Source: Adenophora triphylla var. japonica (taxonomy: Eukaryota > Streptophyta > Magnoliopsida > Asterales > Campanulaceae). Taken from it: a DNA stretch of 64,000 bases. Position 1 is the stretch's first letter. Each line of letters starts with the position of its first letter. The notes under the pieces were generated by a model, which had not been told where the DNA came from, ran no database searches, and saw only the letters and a program-made list of their open reading frames with translations. Both the position numbers and the translations under genes were made by a program. Location: NCBI GenBank assembly GCA_022495995.1, contig JAFEMH010007456.1, forward strand, positions 1 through 64,000, in the 5' to 3' direction. This document shows positions 20,497-32,111 of the stretch, in pieces.

Positions 20497-21351
20497 TTAC
20501 GCATGTCCCCGGATCCGTTTCCTTGACCTTGTCGAAGGAGGAAGTCTTTGACCTTGACCATAGAGGAAGACTTCAGTAAGCACTTTCTTGCTCTCAAATG
20601 ATTTCTTAAACAACTTCAAACCCTACAAACCATTAAGACAAAAATAAGAACAGTAACTTAGACGAGTGACCTACAAGTTTATAACCAATAGCTAGTGAAC
20701 AAAGAGAAGCCATACCTTATCCATATCCAAGTCAACAACCTTTTCTTCAACAGATTTCACATCAACATTGAGCTTATTCAGAAAAGAAACGACAGCAACC
20801 GCAGAGGTGGGGGAAACCGCCAAGTCGTCCATCACCATATAAGTAATCGTCCCCTTCACAAAACCACCTACGCTATGAACGGGAGCCGCCGACTTATTAC
20901 CATCCACAAATGTGACAGCAGTATTCATATCACTTGAACAAGATGAACACTTAGTCCCCTGCGTACTGGTCACGGGATAATTATAACCATGATTTGAGTA
21001 GCTGTTGCACTTGTACAACTTAGGGGTCTCTGGTTTCTTGTAGGGCAAATTAGTGAGCTTGAACAAAGAAGCTTCCTCTATAGCACAGCAAACCCCTGGC
21101 TTCAGGACAGTGTCTTTGTGCTGATCGGGTTGAACATAGTTGTCGTTCAAGTTTTCAACACTTTTGTAAAGCTCTGATAGACAGCCCACCATGCCTTCTT
21201 CAGAAAGAAGCTTAGTCACCGTACCCACCGGAAGAGTGAGAATGCTGCAGATGAAATCTACGGCTTCTTTTCCGGCTTCCGCAAACAAAACTTTGTTGGA
21301 TTTCTTGTCGATAACAAGCTTTAAGGACAATTTTGAAGAGGGTTCAGCCAT
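20497..21351 (-). CDS. DUF674 family protein, two exons
   Basis: Exon 1 is 21,351-20,716 and exon 2 is 20,622-20,497; the intron of 93 bp has GT (AAG|GTATGG) and AG (TTTGTAG|GG) borders and joins in phase 0, giving 253 residues. I chose the ATG at 21,351 (MAEPSSKLSLK) because it is the usual start of this plant family; an in-frame upstream ATG at 21,387 adds twelve basic residues. DUF674 (PF05056) has two related halves. The first is residues 6-85 (SLKLVIDKKSNKVLFAEAGKE, PVGTVTKLL), the second about 165 to 232 (GFVKGTITYMVMDDL to SKKVLTEVFL). Between them is a Cys-rich segment with CSSC. The family has no established biochemical function. The last 20 residues are basic and unlike typical members. 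This is the only host-type gene I can support here. Confidence 0.85.
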
Positions 21352-21387
21352 TTTTATTTTTTTTTTAACTAATTTATGGGTATTCAA

Positions 21388-22027
21388 TTATCACAAAATC
21401 TGTGTTAATTTTGAAACAAAATAATGTAATAAAAATATGTGTTAATTTATAAGTGGTGATGTATGGACTAGGTGAAATGTGTTGAATTATTTAATTAATT
21501 AATGCATTTAAAACTCAACGACTCTTTGGCTCTTACGGTTGAGATTGGAGGAATATGTTGGCTTCGAAAATACAATACGACTGGAAAATGATGAATGCTT
21601 CGGTTTACAAGGAAAATGGTACAGAGTTCCAACAGCACCATGCGCTGTCTTTTGGAGACGTAACGGGTTACTTATAGTAATACGAGATGTAATTACTTAT
21701 AACACACACACAAAAAAAAACATTTAAGAAGTATAATATTGTTTCGATGAAAAAATAATGGATCAAAATAAAGATCAAAATGCAAGTTTAGGAAGACACA
21801 ATGGAGTAAAATCGGTGTAAATATAATTAAGAAAGATTGACACGGCAATGTAATGAGGAAAGCCCTTGAGACAAAGATCTCGCCGGCACAAAACCTCGGG
21901 AGGTGTTAATGAGCACCTACCTTCTCGAACAATAGTATTGATTTATTGGATTACAAGAGATGGTGGGGCTATGGTGGAGTACAAGAGTATGCATGAACAG
22001 TGTGTGTTTGTGTTCCGGCTCATAGTC
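21388..22027. other. Intergenic, no gene seen
   Basis: AT-rich upstream region of the DUF674 gene, then from about 21,840 a moderately GC stretch that leads into the left edge of duplicated block copy 2. No family recognised. Confidence 0.4.
21445..21451 (-). promoter_or_regulatory. Candidate TATA box of the DUF674 gene
   Basis: Minus-strand TATAAAT about 94 bp upstream of the chosen ATG. Position suits a plant core promoter with a short 5' UTR, but the region is AT-rich, so chance occurrence is possible. Confidence 0.35.
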
Positions 22028-22173
22028 CTTTTTATAAGAAAATAACAACTAAGATAACAAATAAAACAAACCCTCCTCAAATCTCGGAATGCATATCTTA
22101 ATCCTCGGTCTCATATCCGTTGAAGAGAGTCCATAAAAGGCATGTTTCCACGTCTTCATTTTTACCCTGTATA

Positions 22174-23209
22174 ACAAGAAACACAACGCCTCTTGAGTTA
22201 GTTCACACATATATTTGTGATCTAATGTTAGTGCAAACTCGAGATGGGAAAAGTATTTCATTACTTTTATAGATGATTTCACTAAATATTGCTATGTATT
22301 TCAGTAAAGATTGTAGCAATTATTTAGTGTGTTAAAAGATGTTGCACGCAATTGATTAAAAGTTGAGTAGGTCTGCTGAGAAACGCGTTTCTCCATAACT
22401 ATGGAGAAACGCGTTTTTACTAGCCAGAAGCTATACGTTTGATAACCAGAAGAAAATTTCTGGATATCAGTCTCAAAGGGTTCTGGATATCCAGAAGCTT
22501 TGGAACGGATATCCAGAAGCCTTTGGGCGGATATCCAGAAAAAATAGATTTGAAGTCAAATTCAAGGTCAAGACCAGAAATTGCTTATTGAAGGTTTCTG
22601 GATATCCAGAAACCTTCAAATGTATATTCAGAAACCATCAAATGAATATCCAGAAACATTTTGAAAGTTTCTGGATATCATTTTGAAGGTTTCTGGATAT
22701 CACTTTCATAAGCTTCTGGATATCCTTTCAAAGGGTTCTGGATATCCAGAACCTTTGAGACTTATATCCAGAAGTAACCATGGGACAAGGTCATGGCCAA
22801 TACAAAAAATTTATGGATATCCTTTCAAAAGATTCTGGATACCCGTAACCCGTTTCTCCATAACTTATGGAAAAACGTTTCTCCCTAGATTTTAAGTTAA
22901 AAGTTGTAAACTGAAAGTATTGTATCAAAAAGAGTACAACATTTCCATTTATTCACTTGCACAAAATATAATGCAAAAAATGCTCAGTCAATTGAAGAGG
23001 GTTTTTGATGATTAATTTGGTGGTGGGATAATTGACGTTGAGTAAACCACTTTTTTCAGCTAGAGCTCTATACTATTTTATATTATATTACATGCATATT
23101 ATCGAAACAACAAATGTAAACATACGCACTATGCTTAATTAGGGAAACTAATCAAAATCATTAAAAATGTTAGTAAGTGTCGGGCATTAGTAACATAAAG
23201 AGCTAAACA
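22174..23209. pseudogene. Copia relic, copy 2
   Basis: Matches the integrase-region relic at 18,535-18,997 and 20,207-20,224, but is no longer readable as protein. It contains the MULE-like MITE at 22,365-22,896 and the empty Helitron target at 23,186/23,187. Confidence 0.75.
22365..22896. mobile_element. MULE-like MITE, copy 2
   Basis: 532-bp insertion with 9-bp target duplication TTAAAAGTT at 22,356-22,364 and 22,897-22,905; the empty site is 18,712-18,720. Terminal zones form an imperfect inverted repeat (left GAGAAACGCGTTTCTCCATA, right, inverted, GAGAAACGTTTTTCCATAA). The interior has about a dozen GGATATCC half or full sites of the palindrome TTCTGGATATCCAGAA. No coding capacity. Confidence 0.8.
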
Positions 23210-24468
23210 TACGCACTATTGCTTTCTTAATTTGCATGCTTCATCAAAATGGTGAAGCATGGATCGGGACGGAGGGAGTAGATATAAGGAGGTTACTGCA
23301 TGCATCTAAACATGCTTGACCTTACCTTAAAGAGCTAAAAGAGGTAAGCTCAATCCAATAATAATAGTGTGTTGAAATCTAATTATTTTGTTGCGGCTCA
23401 TGCTTATTATTTGACTTGGATGAGTATGGTTTGGACAGACGAAGCGGGAAACTAACCTCACCACTTAATTAAAGTGTTAGAGAGCACAGCAACTCAACAA
23501 CACAACATAGACCGGTGGTACTTGATTTTCGAAGTAAGAGAATTTTGAGGAAGAGAAAACCACATGTAGACCCTAGAATCAAGTGGTGGAGACTTCAAGG
23601 AGAAAATCAACAGAGATTTGTAGCTAAGATGGTCGATACCGGTATTTGGGCGGATAATATGGAGGATATGGATATAGATTCGATTTGGACTAAGATGGTA
23701 CATACCATAAAGGAGGTGGCGAAAGAAGTCCTTGAAGAATCTAGAGGAAATGGGCCACCAAGTAAGGACACATCATGGTAGAACGAGGAAGTAAAACAAG
23801 CAATAAAGGGCAAGCGAGAATGCTACAAATTATTGGGGAAATGTAAGAGCGACGAGAACTATGAGAAGTATAAGGAAGCTAGAAGAGATGCTAAGAAAGC
23901 AGTAAGAGACGCAAGAGCAAAGGTGAATCAGAAACTTTATGATAAGTTGGATACAAAAGAAGGGGAAAAGGACATCTACAGACTCGCTCGTAGGAGGGAT
24001 AAGAGGACACGAGATATTGGGACGGTTAAATGTGTGAAGGATGTAGACCAAAGAGTTCTAGTCGGGGATAAAGAGATAAAAGATAGATGGAGTTCGTACT
24101 TTAATACCTTGTTCAATGGCGGTCAAGAGCAGGATATTGGAGATTTAAATATCTCTTTGAGTATGGTTAATCGAGATTTTATGCGGAGAATTCAAAAGAG
24201 TGAAGTGAAAATGGCAATGAAAAAGATGAGATTGAAGAAAGCTGTAGGACCGGATGGTATACCAATTGAGGTTTGGAGATGTTTCGGGGAGAGGGGAATA
24301 GATTGGTTAACAACGCTATTTAACAAGATATGGAGAGTTAACACAATGACATTGGAGTGACGAAAGAGTACTCTGATCCCTTTGCATAAGAATAAAGGTG
24401 ATGTCCAAGATTGTGCCAACTATCGGGGGATCAAACTAATGATTCATACTATGAAACTTTAGGAAAGA

Positions 24469-24870
24469 GTGATTGCACAAAGGCTGAGAAAAATTGTGGA
24501 TATTTCGGAGAACCAGTTTGGGTTTATGCCGGAAAGATCGACTATGGAGGCAATATATCTTATGAGACAAACCATGGAAAAATATCGGGATCAAAATATA
24601 GATTTGCATATGGTTTTCATTGATTTGGAGAAGGCTTATGATAAAGTGCCAAGAGAGGTACTTTGGTGGGCATTAGCAAAGAAGGGTGTTTCAAAGAAAT
24701 ATATTGATATTATCAAGGACATGTATAATGGAGTTAGTAATTGTATACAGACTAGTGTTGGGAAGACTGAAGAGTTCCCTATAAAGATTGGAGTGCATCA
24801 AGGTTCCGCACTTAGCCCCTTTCTTTTTTTCTTTGATAATGGACGAATTTACGAGGTCAGTCCAAGATGA
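24469..24870 (+). pseudogene. RTE reverse transcriptase core, copy 2
   Basis: 133-codon open stretch covering fingers and palm of the LINE reverse transcriptase, from IAQRLRKIVDISENQFG to QGSALSPFLF. It then loses frame at a homopolymer. The continuing frame 24,788-25,453 contains the catalytic FADDIVL block and the thumb and connection region. Copy 1 has six T residues at the homopolymer and keeps the frame there. Confidence 0.85.
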
Positions 24871-25655
24871 TATACCAAAATGTATGTTGTTCGCAGATGA
24901 TATTGTGCTGATTGATGGGACAAGAGATGGTGTGGAAAGTAAATTGGAGTTGTGGAGACACACTTTGGAATCTCGAGGTTTTCGATTAAGAAGAAACAAG
25001 ACTGAATATTTGGAGTGTAAGTTTAGCAGAGTTGGAAGTAGGGAGGCAGGGGCGGTCACATTTGATGAAAATATTATCCAAGCTTCTGAGTTTTTTCGCT
25101 ATCTTGGATCCATTATCCAAAAGGATGGAGAATTAGATGGAGATGTGGCTCATAGGATTAAAGCATGTTGGTTGAAGTGGAAGAGTGCCACAGGGTTTCT
25201 ATGTGATCGCGGCATGCCCAATAGATTAAAGGAAAAATTCTACCGCACGGCAATTAGGCCGGCATTGCTTTACGGCACCAAATGTTGGGCCGTGAAACAG
25301 TGTCACGTGTATAAGATGAATGTGGCGGAGATGCCTATGCTTCGATGGATGTGCGGTCATACAAGAAAGGATCGATTGGGGAATGAGGTGATCAGAGGTA
25401 AAGTAGGAGTTGCGCCCATTGAGGATAAAATGAGGGAAAATCGTCTAAGGTGATTTGGACATGTGAGAAGGAGACCGAGTGATACACCGATTAGGAGGCC
25501 GGATCAGTGGAGAAATGATAAATGGCGAGGGGTAGGGGAAGACCCAAACAAACTTGGATTAGAATAATTGAAAATGATATGAGTTTACTTGGAGTGAATG
25601 AAAGTATGGTGTTGAAGAGGCCGGAGTGGAGGGCAAAAATCCATGTGGGGGTTTT

Positions 25656-25733
25656 TTTTTATTATTATTATTATTTATTTATATATTTATTTATTATTTA
25701 TTTAGTTATTTATTTATTTATTTATTATTATTT
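25656..25733. repeat. (TTAT)n microsatellite, copy 2
   Basis: Same LINE 3' tract as 3,758-3,842, with a different length and one TTAG interruption. Confidence 0.8.
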
Positions 25734-25856
25734 TTTCTTTTTTTTCAACAACCTTTTTTCACGATGACATATGAGGATTCATGTTAGCCGATCCCAAATT
25801 ATTTTGGGACTAAGACTTTGTTGTTGTTGTTGTTGTTGTTGTTGTATTTCTTTATC

Positions 25857-26106
25857 AGCCGCGGAATAATTCCGTCGGTGATAATATAATTTTGTTTTTA
25901 ATTTTTTTAATTTACCAGCGACGGAATAATTTCGTCGGTGAGAATATAATTTTGTTTTTATTTTTTTTTAATTTATCAGCGACGGAATAATTTCGTCGGT
26001 GAGAATATAATTTTGTTTTTAATTTTTTTAATTTAACAACGACGGAATATTTTCGTCGGTGATAATATTATTTTGGTTTTAAATTTTTTAATTTATCAGC
26101 GGCGAA
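25857..26106. repeat. CACTA-type subterminal repeats, remnant, copy 2
   Basis: Five units of about 60 bp with CAGCGACGG ... TCGTCGGTG pairs, nearly identical to 3,951-4,200. Confidence 0.65.
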
Positions 26107-26366
26107 ACACTTCAGGAACCTTCAACTTCTTATCTCCCTTGGATGAGTTTCAAGTTTATGATCCAGTGGAAGAGTGGTGGCCAAGAAGAGTATGTCCATC
26201 CCTTCAATTTTCAGTAATAGCTATTGATCATTTCTTGGAGAGGCATCCAGTTTGGTTGGAAAGATATGGAGAGACTGGAGAAAGGATTTATGAGGCTCCA
26301 TATGGTGGACATAATGAGTATGAAACTTCTACAGAAGGTTCCCTTGCATTTCCAGGAAAAAATTAG
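26073..26366 (+). CDS. Unrecognised 97-codon ORF, copy 2
   Basis: Identical translation to the ORF at 4,167-4,460. The start codon lies in the repeat, so the natural N-terminus, if there is one, is elsewhere. Family not recognised. Confidence 0.25.
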   Translation: MVLNFLIYQRRNTSGTFNFLSPLDEFQVYDPVEEWWPRRVCPSLQFSVIAIDHFLERHPVWLERYGETGERIYEAPYGGHNEYETSTEGSLAFPGKN

Positions 26367-26586
26367 AAGTGAAGAGACTTAGCTGTCAGTTGCATTAGAG
26401 GACAGCTTGTGTGAGATGAGAGATGAAAAAGTGAAGCTTTGGTATTTTGATTTGTTGTAGTGTGGTGTATTAGTAAGGGTAGTAGAGTAATTTTGGCTTT
26501 CAGGGTTGTACTCTACATAGTAATAGGGGTTAGCTATTGACAGTAATCCTATATTATATGTATCTTCTTTCTAGTTATGAAAAAGA

Positions 26587-27033
26587 TTATTTTGGCATAT
26601 TAATCATACCAAGCATTGCCCTCAAAAGCTCAAATATTTTTTCATCCATAGCTTTTGTTAAAATGTCTGCAACATTGTCTTCTGTGCAAACTTTGATAGA
26701 TTAATATTTCCCTTCTCCACATGATCTCTAATGAAGTGATGCCTTACTTCAATGTGCTTGGTTTTGGAGTGTTAGACAGGATTTTCTGTTATGGCAATTG
26801 TGCTAGAATTGTCACAGAAAATTGGTACATTGGTCATGTCCATCCCAAAGTCTTGAAGTTGACTTTTGAGATAAAGAATTTGAGAACAACAAAGTCCTGC
26901 AGCAATATATTCAGCCTTTGCTGTTGAGGTAGCAACTGAAGTTTACTTTTTACTTGACCATGATATTATTCTTGATCCAATGAACTGACATCCTCCATTG
27001 GTGGATTTCCTATCAAGATTACATCTTGCATAG
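26587..27033 (-). pseudogene. Copia C1 RNase H, copy 2
   Basis: Minus-strand RNase H end of copia C1. It contains the usual AEYIAAG-type and KTKHIEVRHHFIRDH-type segments, broken by frameshifts, and ends at the TAA at 26,587-26,589. It lies directly downstream of the reverse transcriptase. Confidence 0.7.
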
Positions 27034-27813
27034 TCAGAATTTGTGAATCCTATTAGTGAGAAATGAGAATGAAGAATCAGTGGGATACCATAGACCATAA
27101 TCAGGTGTTCCTTTAAGGTATCTTAAGATTCGCTTGACAGCTGAGAGGTGTGATTCTTTAGGATCAGCTTGAAACCTTGCAAAAAGACATACACTAAACA
27201 TAATATCAGGTCTAGATGCAGTAACATATAGGAGAGACCCAATATAACTCCTATAAAGTGTTTGATTAACACTTTGACCATCAAGATCAGCATGGAGCTT
27301 GGTTGTTGTTGATAGTGGAGTTATAGCAGGAGAAGCAGTTTGCATATCAAACTTTTTGATCATATCCCTGGTGTATTTAGCTTGATTAATAAAGATTCCT
27401 TCCTTCATTTGTTTGACTTGAAGACCTAAGAAGAAAGTTAGTTCACCAATCATACTCATTTCAAAATTTTCCTTCATGATTGCCCCAAATTCTGTGCACA
27501 GAGATTCATTTGATGATCCAAAAATGATATCATCCATATATACTTGAAAGAGCAGTAGATTTTCTCCATATTTTTTGATAAACAAAGTGTTATCAATATG
27601 TCCTTTTGTAAATCCTTTACCAAGGAGATATTTTGGCAGTGTGTCATACCAAGCTCTAGGGGCTTGTTTGAGTCCATATAAGGCTTTATCAAATTTGTAC
27701 ACATGATCTGAAAATTTTGGGTGTTCAAAGCCAGGGGGTTGTGACACAAATACCTTCTCATTTAGAACACCATTTAGAAAAGCACTTTTGACATCCATTT
27801 GAAACACTTTCAT
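27034..27813 (-). CDS. Copia C1 reverse transcriptase fragment, copy 2
   Basis: 259-codon open frame of the RVT_2 domain. It begins near MKVFQMDVKSAFLNGVL, has KALYGLKQAPRAWYD, the catalytic YMDDI (27,526-27,540), ELTFFLGLQVKQ, and ends after RYLKGTPDYGLW where a small deletion shifts the frame relative to copy 1. It would copy element RNA into DNA within a particle if part of an intact polyprotein. Upstream, a stop near 27,855 separates it from the first RT block. It is a fragment, not a free-standing gene. Confidence 0.85.
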   Translation of the reverse strand: MKVFQMDVKSAFLNGVLNEKVFVSQPPGFEHPKFSDHVYKFDKALYGLKQAPRAWYDTLPKYLLGKGFTKGHIDNTLFIKKYGENLLLFQVYMDDIIFGSSNESLCTEFGAIMKENFEMSMIGELTFFLGLQVKQMKEGIFINQAKYTRDMIKKFDMQTASPAITPLSTTTKLHADLDGQSVNQTLYRSYIGSLLYVTASRPDIMFSVCLFARFQADPKESHLSAVKRILRYLKGTPDYGLWYPTDSSFSFLTNRIHKF

Positions 27814-27981
27814 TTTCTTGTATGAGGCAAAACCAAGAAATAGTCTAATGGCTTATAGTCTTGCTACAGGAGCAAATGTTTCATCATAATCAATTCCTTC
27901 TTCTTGTCTGTATCCTTGAGATACAAGTCTAGCTTTGTTTCTCACAACAATTTTATCTTCATTCATTTTGTTACTAAATAC

Positions 27982-28605
27982 TCACCTTGTTCCAATTACA
28001 GTTTGATTTTTGGGTTTAGGGACAAGTTGCCAGAATTTGTTTCTTTCAAATTGCTCAAGTTCTTCCTTTATTGCTTCAATCCAGTCAGAATCTTGAAGGG
28101 CTTCATTTATCTTCTTTGGTTCCATATGAGAGATGAATGCACTCATTAATGAGTCATAGACATGCATGTCAGGACGAATGGTCATTTTATGAATGGGGAG
28201 GTCAATAAAAATGTCATTGTTGGAAGGAATGGTATGAATGGTAGGTTCAGGTTGAGGGCACACATGAATTTTGTTGCAACAAGGTTGAACATGTCTGCTG
28301 TCAAGGTTATTTTGGTTGCTTGATGAAGGCAAGCTGTCAGGAGCATCATAGCTGTCAGATACATCTTTGCTGTTAGGTAGATTTTCTTTGATGTTAGACA
28401 TATTAGGGTTAGTGATGATGTCTTTGGGCACAACATAAGGAAGGATAGGTGATTCTTCTTCAGTAATGATACTTGAGGAGTCATGCACAGGAGATACTTC
28501 TGGAATGTTGTTCGAATTTCCAACAGCTTCATCAAAATCACACAATTCAGTGCAGCTTTGATCATTGTTTTCATCAAAGTCAACATGAATGGATTCTTTT
28601 ACCAC
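27982..28605 (-). pseudogene. Copia C1 integrase-RT linker, copy 2
   Basis: 207-codon frame, acidic and Ser/Asn-rich, ending with EPKKINEALQDSDWIEA and RNKFWQLVPKPKNQTVIGTR. These residues open the reverse transcriptase in copia polyproteins. A stop interrupts directly after TVIGTR. Confidence 0.8.
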
Positions 28606-28626
28606 AAGTCTTCTTTTGTTGTATAC

Positions 28627-29019
28627 TCAGTAAGCCTTGCTTGTGTTGGAGTATCCTAAGAAGATGCCTTCATCACTCTTTGGAATCAAACTTGTCAAGG
28701 TTGTTGTTGCCATTATTGTGAATGAAGCATCTACTTCCAAATCCATGGAAGTATGAAATGGTTGGTGTTCTACCATTCCATAACTCATAGGGAGTTTTTT
28801 TGTGAAATTTGTTGATAAGAGTCTTGTTTTGGACATAGGCAAAGGTGGTGACAGCTTCTCTCCAAAAATATTTAGGCAGTTGTTTTCTAACAACATTGTT
28901 CTAGCTGCTTCACAAATAGTTCTATTCTTTCTTTCTGCAACACCATTTTGCTGTGGAGTTCTTGGAGCAGAAAAGTTATGCTCAATTCCTTTTTGGTCAC
29001 AGTATTCTTCAACACCAGT
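28627..29019 (-). pseudogene. Copia C1 integrase C-terminal half, copy 2
   Basis: Integrase residues from ISTGVEEYCDQKGIEHNF through APRTPQQNGVAERKNRT to IFLGYSNTSKAY. The first catalytic Asp is missing because the Tat LTR adjoins at 29,020. The Glu of the triad (VAERKN) is present. Confidence 0.85.
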
Positions 29020-31052
29020 TGAAATTACCCGGGATCGCAGCGCGGGCTGCGCGGCGATGCGGTTGTCTTTCGCGGATGTTTGGGACTTCGCTTTCGGGAA
29101 GGAGAGGAGTCGCCATGCGGTTTTGTATTTTGAGCCCAAACGTTGAAAAATGGCTTTTTGAAAAGGGTGTCGTTTTTATTGGTAGCAAAAACTTGGAAAA
29201 GACTTTGAAAAGGGTGTCGTTTTTATTGGTAGCAAAAACTTGGAAAAGGCTTTGAAAAGGGTGTCATTTTTATTGGTAGCAAAAACATGACAAAAAGCTT
29301 TTTAGTACCAGAGATTGTTAGGTTCGGAGGTCACGTTATGTTTCGGGAAGAGTATTTTGAGATCACCCAAAATGCCTCATATGATGAGTCTTTCTACCTT
29401 TCTCGAAATTGTGTGTGTGTGTGTGTTTGCATTTTGAAAATGGGGGCTTGAATGATAAGCTTAATCTTGGTTTGAATGTCAAACGTTGAGTTTGTGATTC
29501 TTTTTGGAAAAAGCGAGCGTTTGAATGACAAACGTCGGTTTTAGAGTTTTTTAGGAAAAGAGGTGCGAGTGACGAGTTTTGAATCTTTAACTTAAGTGTC
29601 AAATGTTGACTTTTAAGAAAAGAGTGTTTGAATGTCAAACGTCGGGTTTTGAGTTTAAAGATGATCGTTTGGATGCCAAACGTCACTTTGCGCGTTTTGA
29701 AAGAGAGTTCGAATGTCGAACTCCGGTTTTGAACCGGGCATTACATTGTTAGCGATTTTACGGGAAAAAAGCATTAAATGATATGCGATCAACGAATCGT
29801 TTTGCGAGTCGGAATTTGATAAGTAAATACTATCACGAGTCAAACGGCTCGAACTTGTAAATGACAGTATTTAAAATGCAGTATCAACGGAATCAAACGA
29901 TCCGGATTTTAAAGGTTCGATCAACGAACCAAACGGCTCGGACTTGTAAAGTTGCGTAAAGTAAATGACATTCAACGGATCAAACGATCCGGACCGTTAA
30001 ATGACTATCACAAACCAAACAGTTCGGACTATAAAGTTGTGTAAAGTAAATGACATTCAACGGATCAAACGATCCGGACCGTTAAATGACATAAAAAGTA
30101 AAGAACGGGGCCGGAACGCCGTTTTAACCCGAGATTACTTCTCTTACGGGAGAGAAGAGGATCTTGGATTAAATCGTATCGGACCCTGTCGACGATGACG
30201 TCTAGATTTCAATGACTTTAGACCTAAACGGTTGTAGCGACTGGCGCGTAAACCGAGACGGAATGAGTGTTTAGGGAGAGAGAGTGTTACCTATGGCTAG
30301 GGGTTGACTCTTTTGGCTCGGTTGACGTATACGGGATACGGTTTAGTGTTTGAAAAAGTGTTTCGAGGTTGTTTGGTTCGTGTTTGGTTGAAATACGAGG
30401 TTTTCATGCAAATCGAGGCAAAACGGGGCTCGGGAGAGGGTAGAAATGGTTCATGCCGTAGGCAAAGGTGAAAATGGATAATGTTTTTCCTTTTTTTGAA
30501 TGTTTGACAGCCCTCTGTATTTATATGGTGATTTTGCAAAAGAGTTCGGATGGACTTTATCTGAATTTGGGGGGGGGGGTTTGTGGTATTTTGGAAATTG
30601 GGAGGACTTGCTGGCAATTCTGTTTTGCCTGAAAAACAGTCCGGACGGACTGTGACACAATCTCAGGGGCATTTTGGTCTTTTCACTCTGAAATCTGATT
30701 GATGTTGACTAGAGGGCTGTGGCATGTGTGCCATGTGCCCGTGTGACTCATAAGGGCTAGGGTTTTCGTCCTGTTATTCCCGGTTTTGTCCGTTTTTTAA
30801 ATAACTGTCCGAAAAATGTCCGAAACGCCCCCGGAAAGTGTCAGAAAGTGCATTTTTCAGGAGAAGCTACTTTTACGTGTGATAACGTGTGTTGAGTACG
30901 CTTTGACGTTGGGATGCACGGGGGAGTCCCGGGACGTCTCGTTGGCTTGAGAATGGGGAGTTTAACGGGTTCCGGTTAACCTGGAGCGGGCCAGTTAACG
31001 GATTCCGGTTAACTTCTAACGGATTTTGACGATCCGAATTTGGGTACTTACA
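29020..31052 (-). repeat. 3' LTR of Tat element B, copy 2
   Basis: 2,033-bp LTR with the same termini as copy 1. A G-run near 30,570-30,580 is longer than in copy 1. TATA box at 30,516-30,528 (minus strand). Confidence 0.75.
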
Positions 31053-31324
31053 GTTATCCCCTCAGCGATGTCACTTTCGAAGGAAGTGGGGTCGTTGAAA
31101 AAGATAAGGATCCAAATCGGGGGATGCCTTACTTGAAGAGACCTGAGAGGTCAGTTGGCTGGACCCTTAGTGGAAGGATTCCTATGTATCCCGAGCGGGA
31201 ATCAAGCCGATCGTAGTTCGTAGGTGCAAGGGCCACGCGTGGGACCTTGACCTAAGCGAGATTGTTGTGAGGCGTCTGAACCTGAGTGAAGACTATTGTG
31301 AGGCGTCTGAACCTAAGTTTACTA

Positions 31325-31525
31325 AAACTTTCGAGGGCGTGTGGCGCATCTGACCGAGATCACTAAAACATTCGAGGGCGTGTGGCGCCTCAGACCGAGA
31401 TCACTGAAACATTCGAGGGCGTGTGGCGCCTCAGACCGAGATTACTGAAACATTCGAGGGCGTGTGGCGCCTCAGACTGAGATTATTGAAACTTTTTAGG
31501 GCGTGTGGCGCCTCAGACCGAGATT
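31325..31525. repeat. 41-bp tandem array in element B, copy 2
   Basis: About five units matching 9,418-9,618. Confidence 0.75.
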
Positions 31526-32111
31526 ACGAGGACGTGTTTGTCCTGAGATGAAGGCGTTTGTGCCTTGAGATTGATTTTGTGAGGCGTTCATGCCTTGGGT
31601 GCTGGACTTATGATGATGGCCAGGTTTTATCTGCTGGGGATATGGTGAAGAAGACGGGAATGGCTGCGTTAAATGGATGTTATAACAACATGGAAGGATT
31701 GGCGTTCTAACGACGGGGTTAGGAACGGGATGTGATCTCGGGAGAGACTAACACATTACTGGGGAAAAGCGCCCAGAGTTCTAACAGAACTAGTTAGGAA
31801 TTGGGGGGATTGATTGACGTTTCTTCTTAGAAAGATGGTCTTAAGATCCTGCTGGGGAGGAATGTTCGGTCGTACGATGATGGCCGAAGAGGGATTGTTG
31901 TGCGGGCTTATCTTGATGGCCGCTGAATTGGGATGGTCGGGCTTACGATGACTGCCGGGGAAGTGAATGTTCACTTGCTGGAGTGAAAAGGTATTCGAAC
32001 TTACGAGGATGGCCGAAGAGGGATTGTTGTGCGGGCTTACCCTGATGGCCGCTGAAATGGGATGGTCGGGCTTACGACTGGCGGCCGAAGAGATGAATGT
32101 TGGTGAAAATC

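Larger units (their letters stand above)
23511..25846 (+). mobile_element. RTE-clade LINE, 5'-truncated, copy 2
   Basis: Better-preserved copy of the LINE. It starts mid-gene (VVLDFRSKR), runs through the linker with KKAVGPDGIPIEVW, the reverse transcriptase (ENQFGFMPERSTMEAI, FIDLEKAYDKVPRE, IGVHQGSALSP, FADDIVLID) and the C-terminal region (KEKFYRTAIRPALLYGTKCW). It ends with the (TTG)n-TA tail at 25,846. The endonuclease is missing. The main frame is broken by four stops, at 23,779, 24,358, 24,460 and 25,451, each at a position where the family has Trp, and by one extra T in a T-run near 24,825. Not functional. Confidence 0.9.

Noticed and set aside
23266..23281. Complete Stowaway MITE at GGGACGGAGGGAGTA
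   Set aside because: Only the right-hand end motif is present; no inverted partner with TA was found upstream within MITE range.
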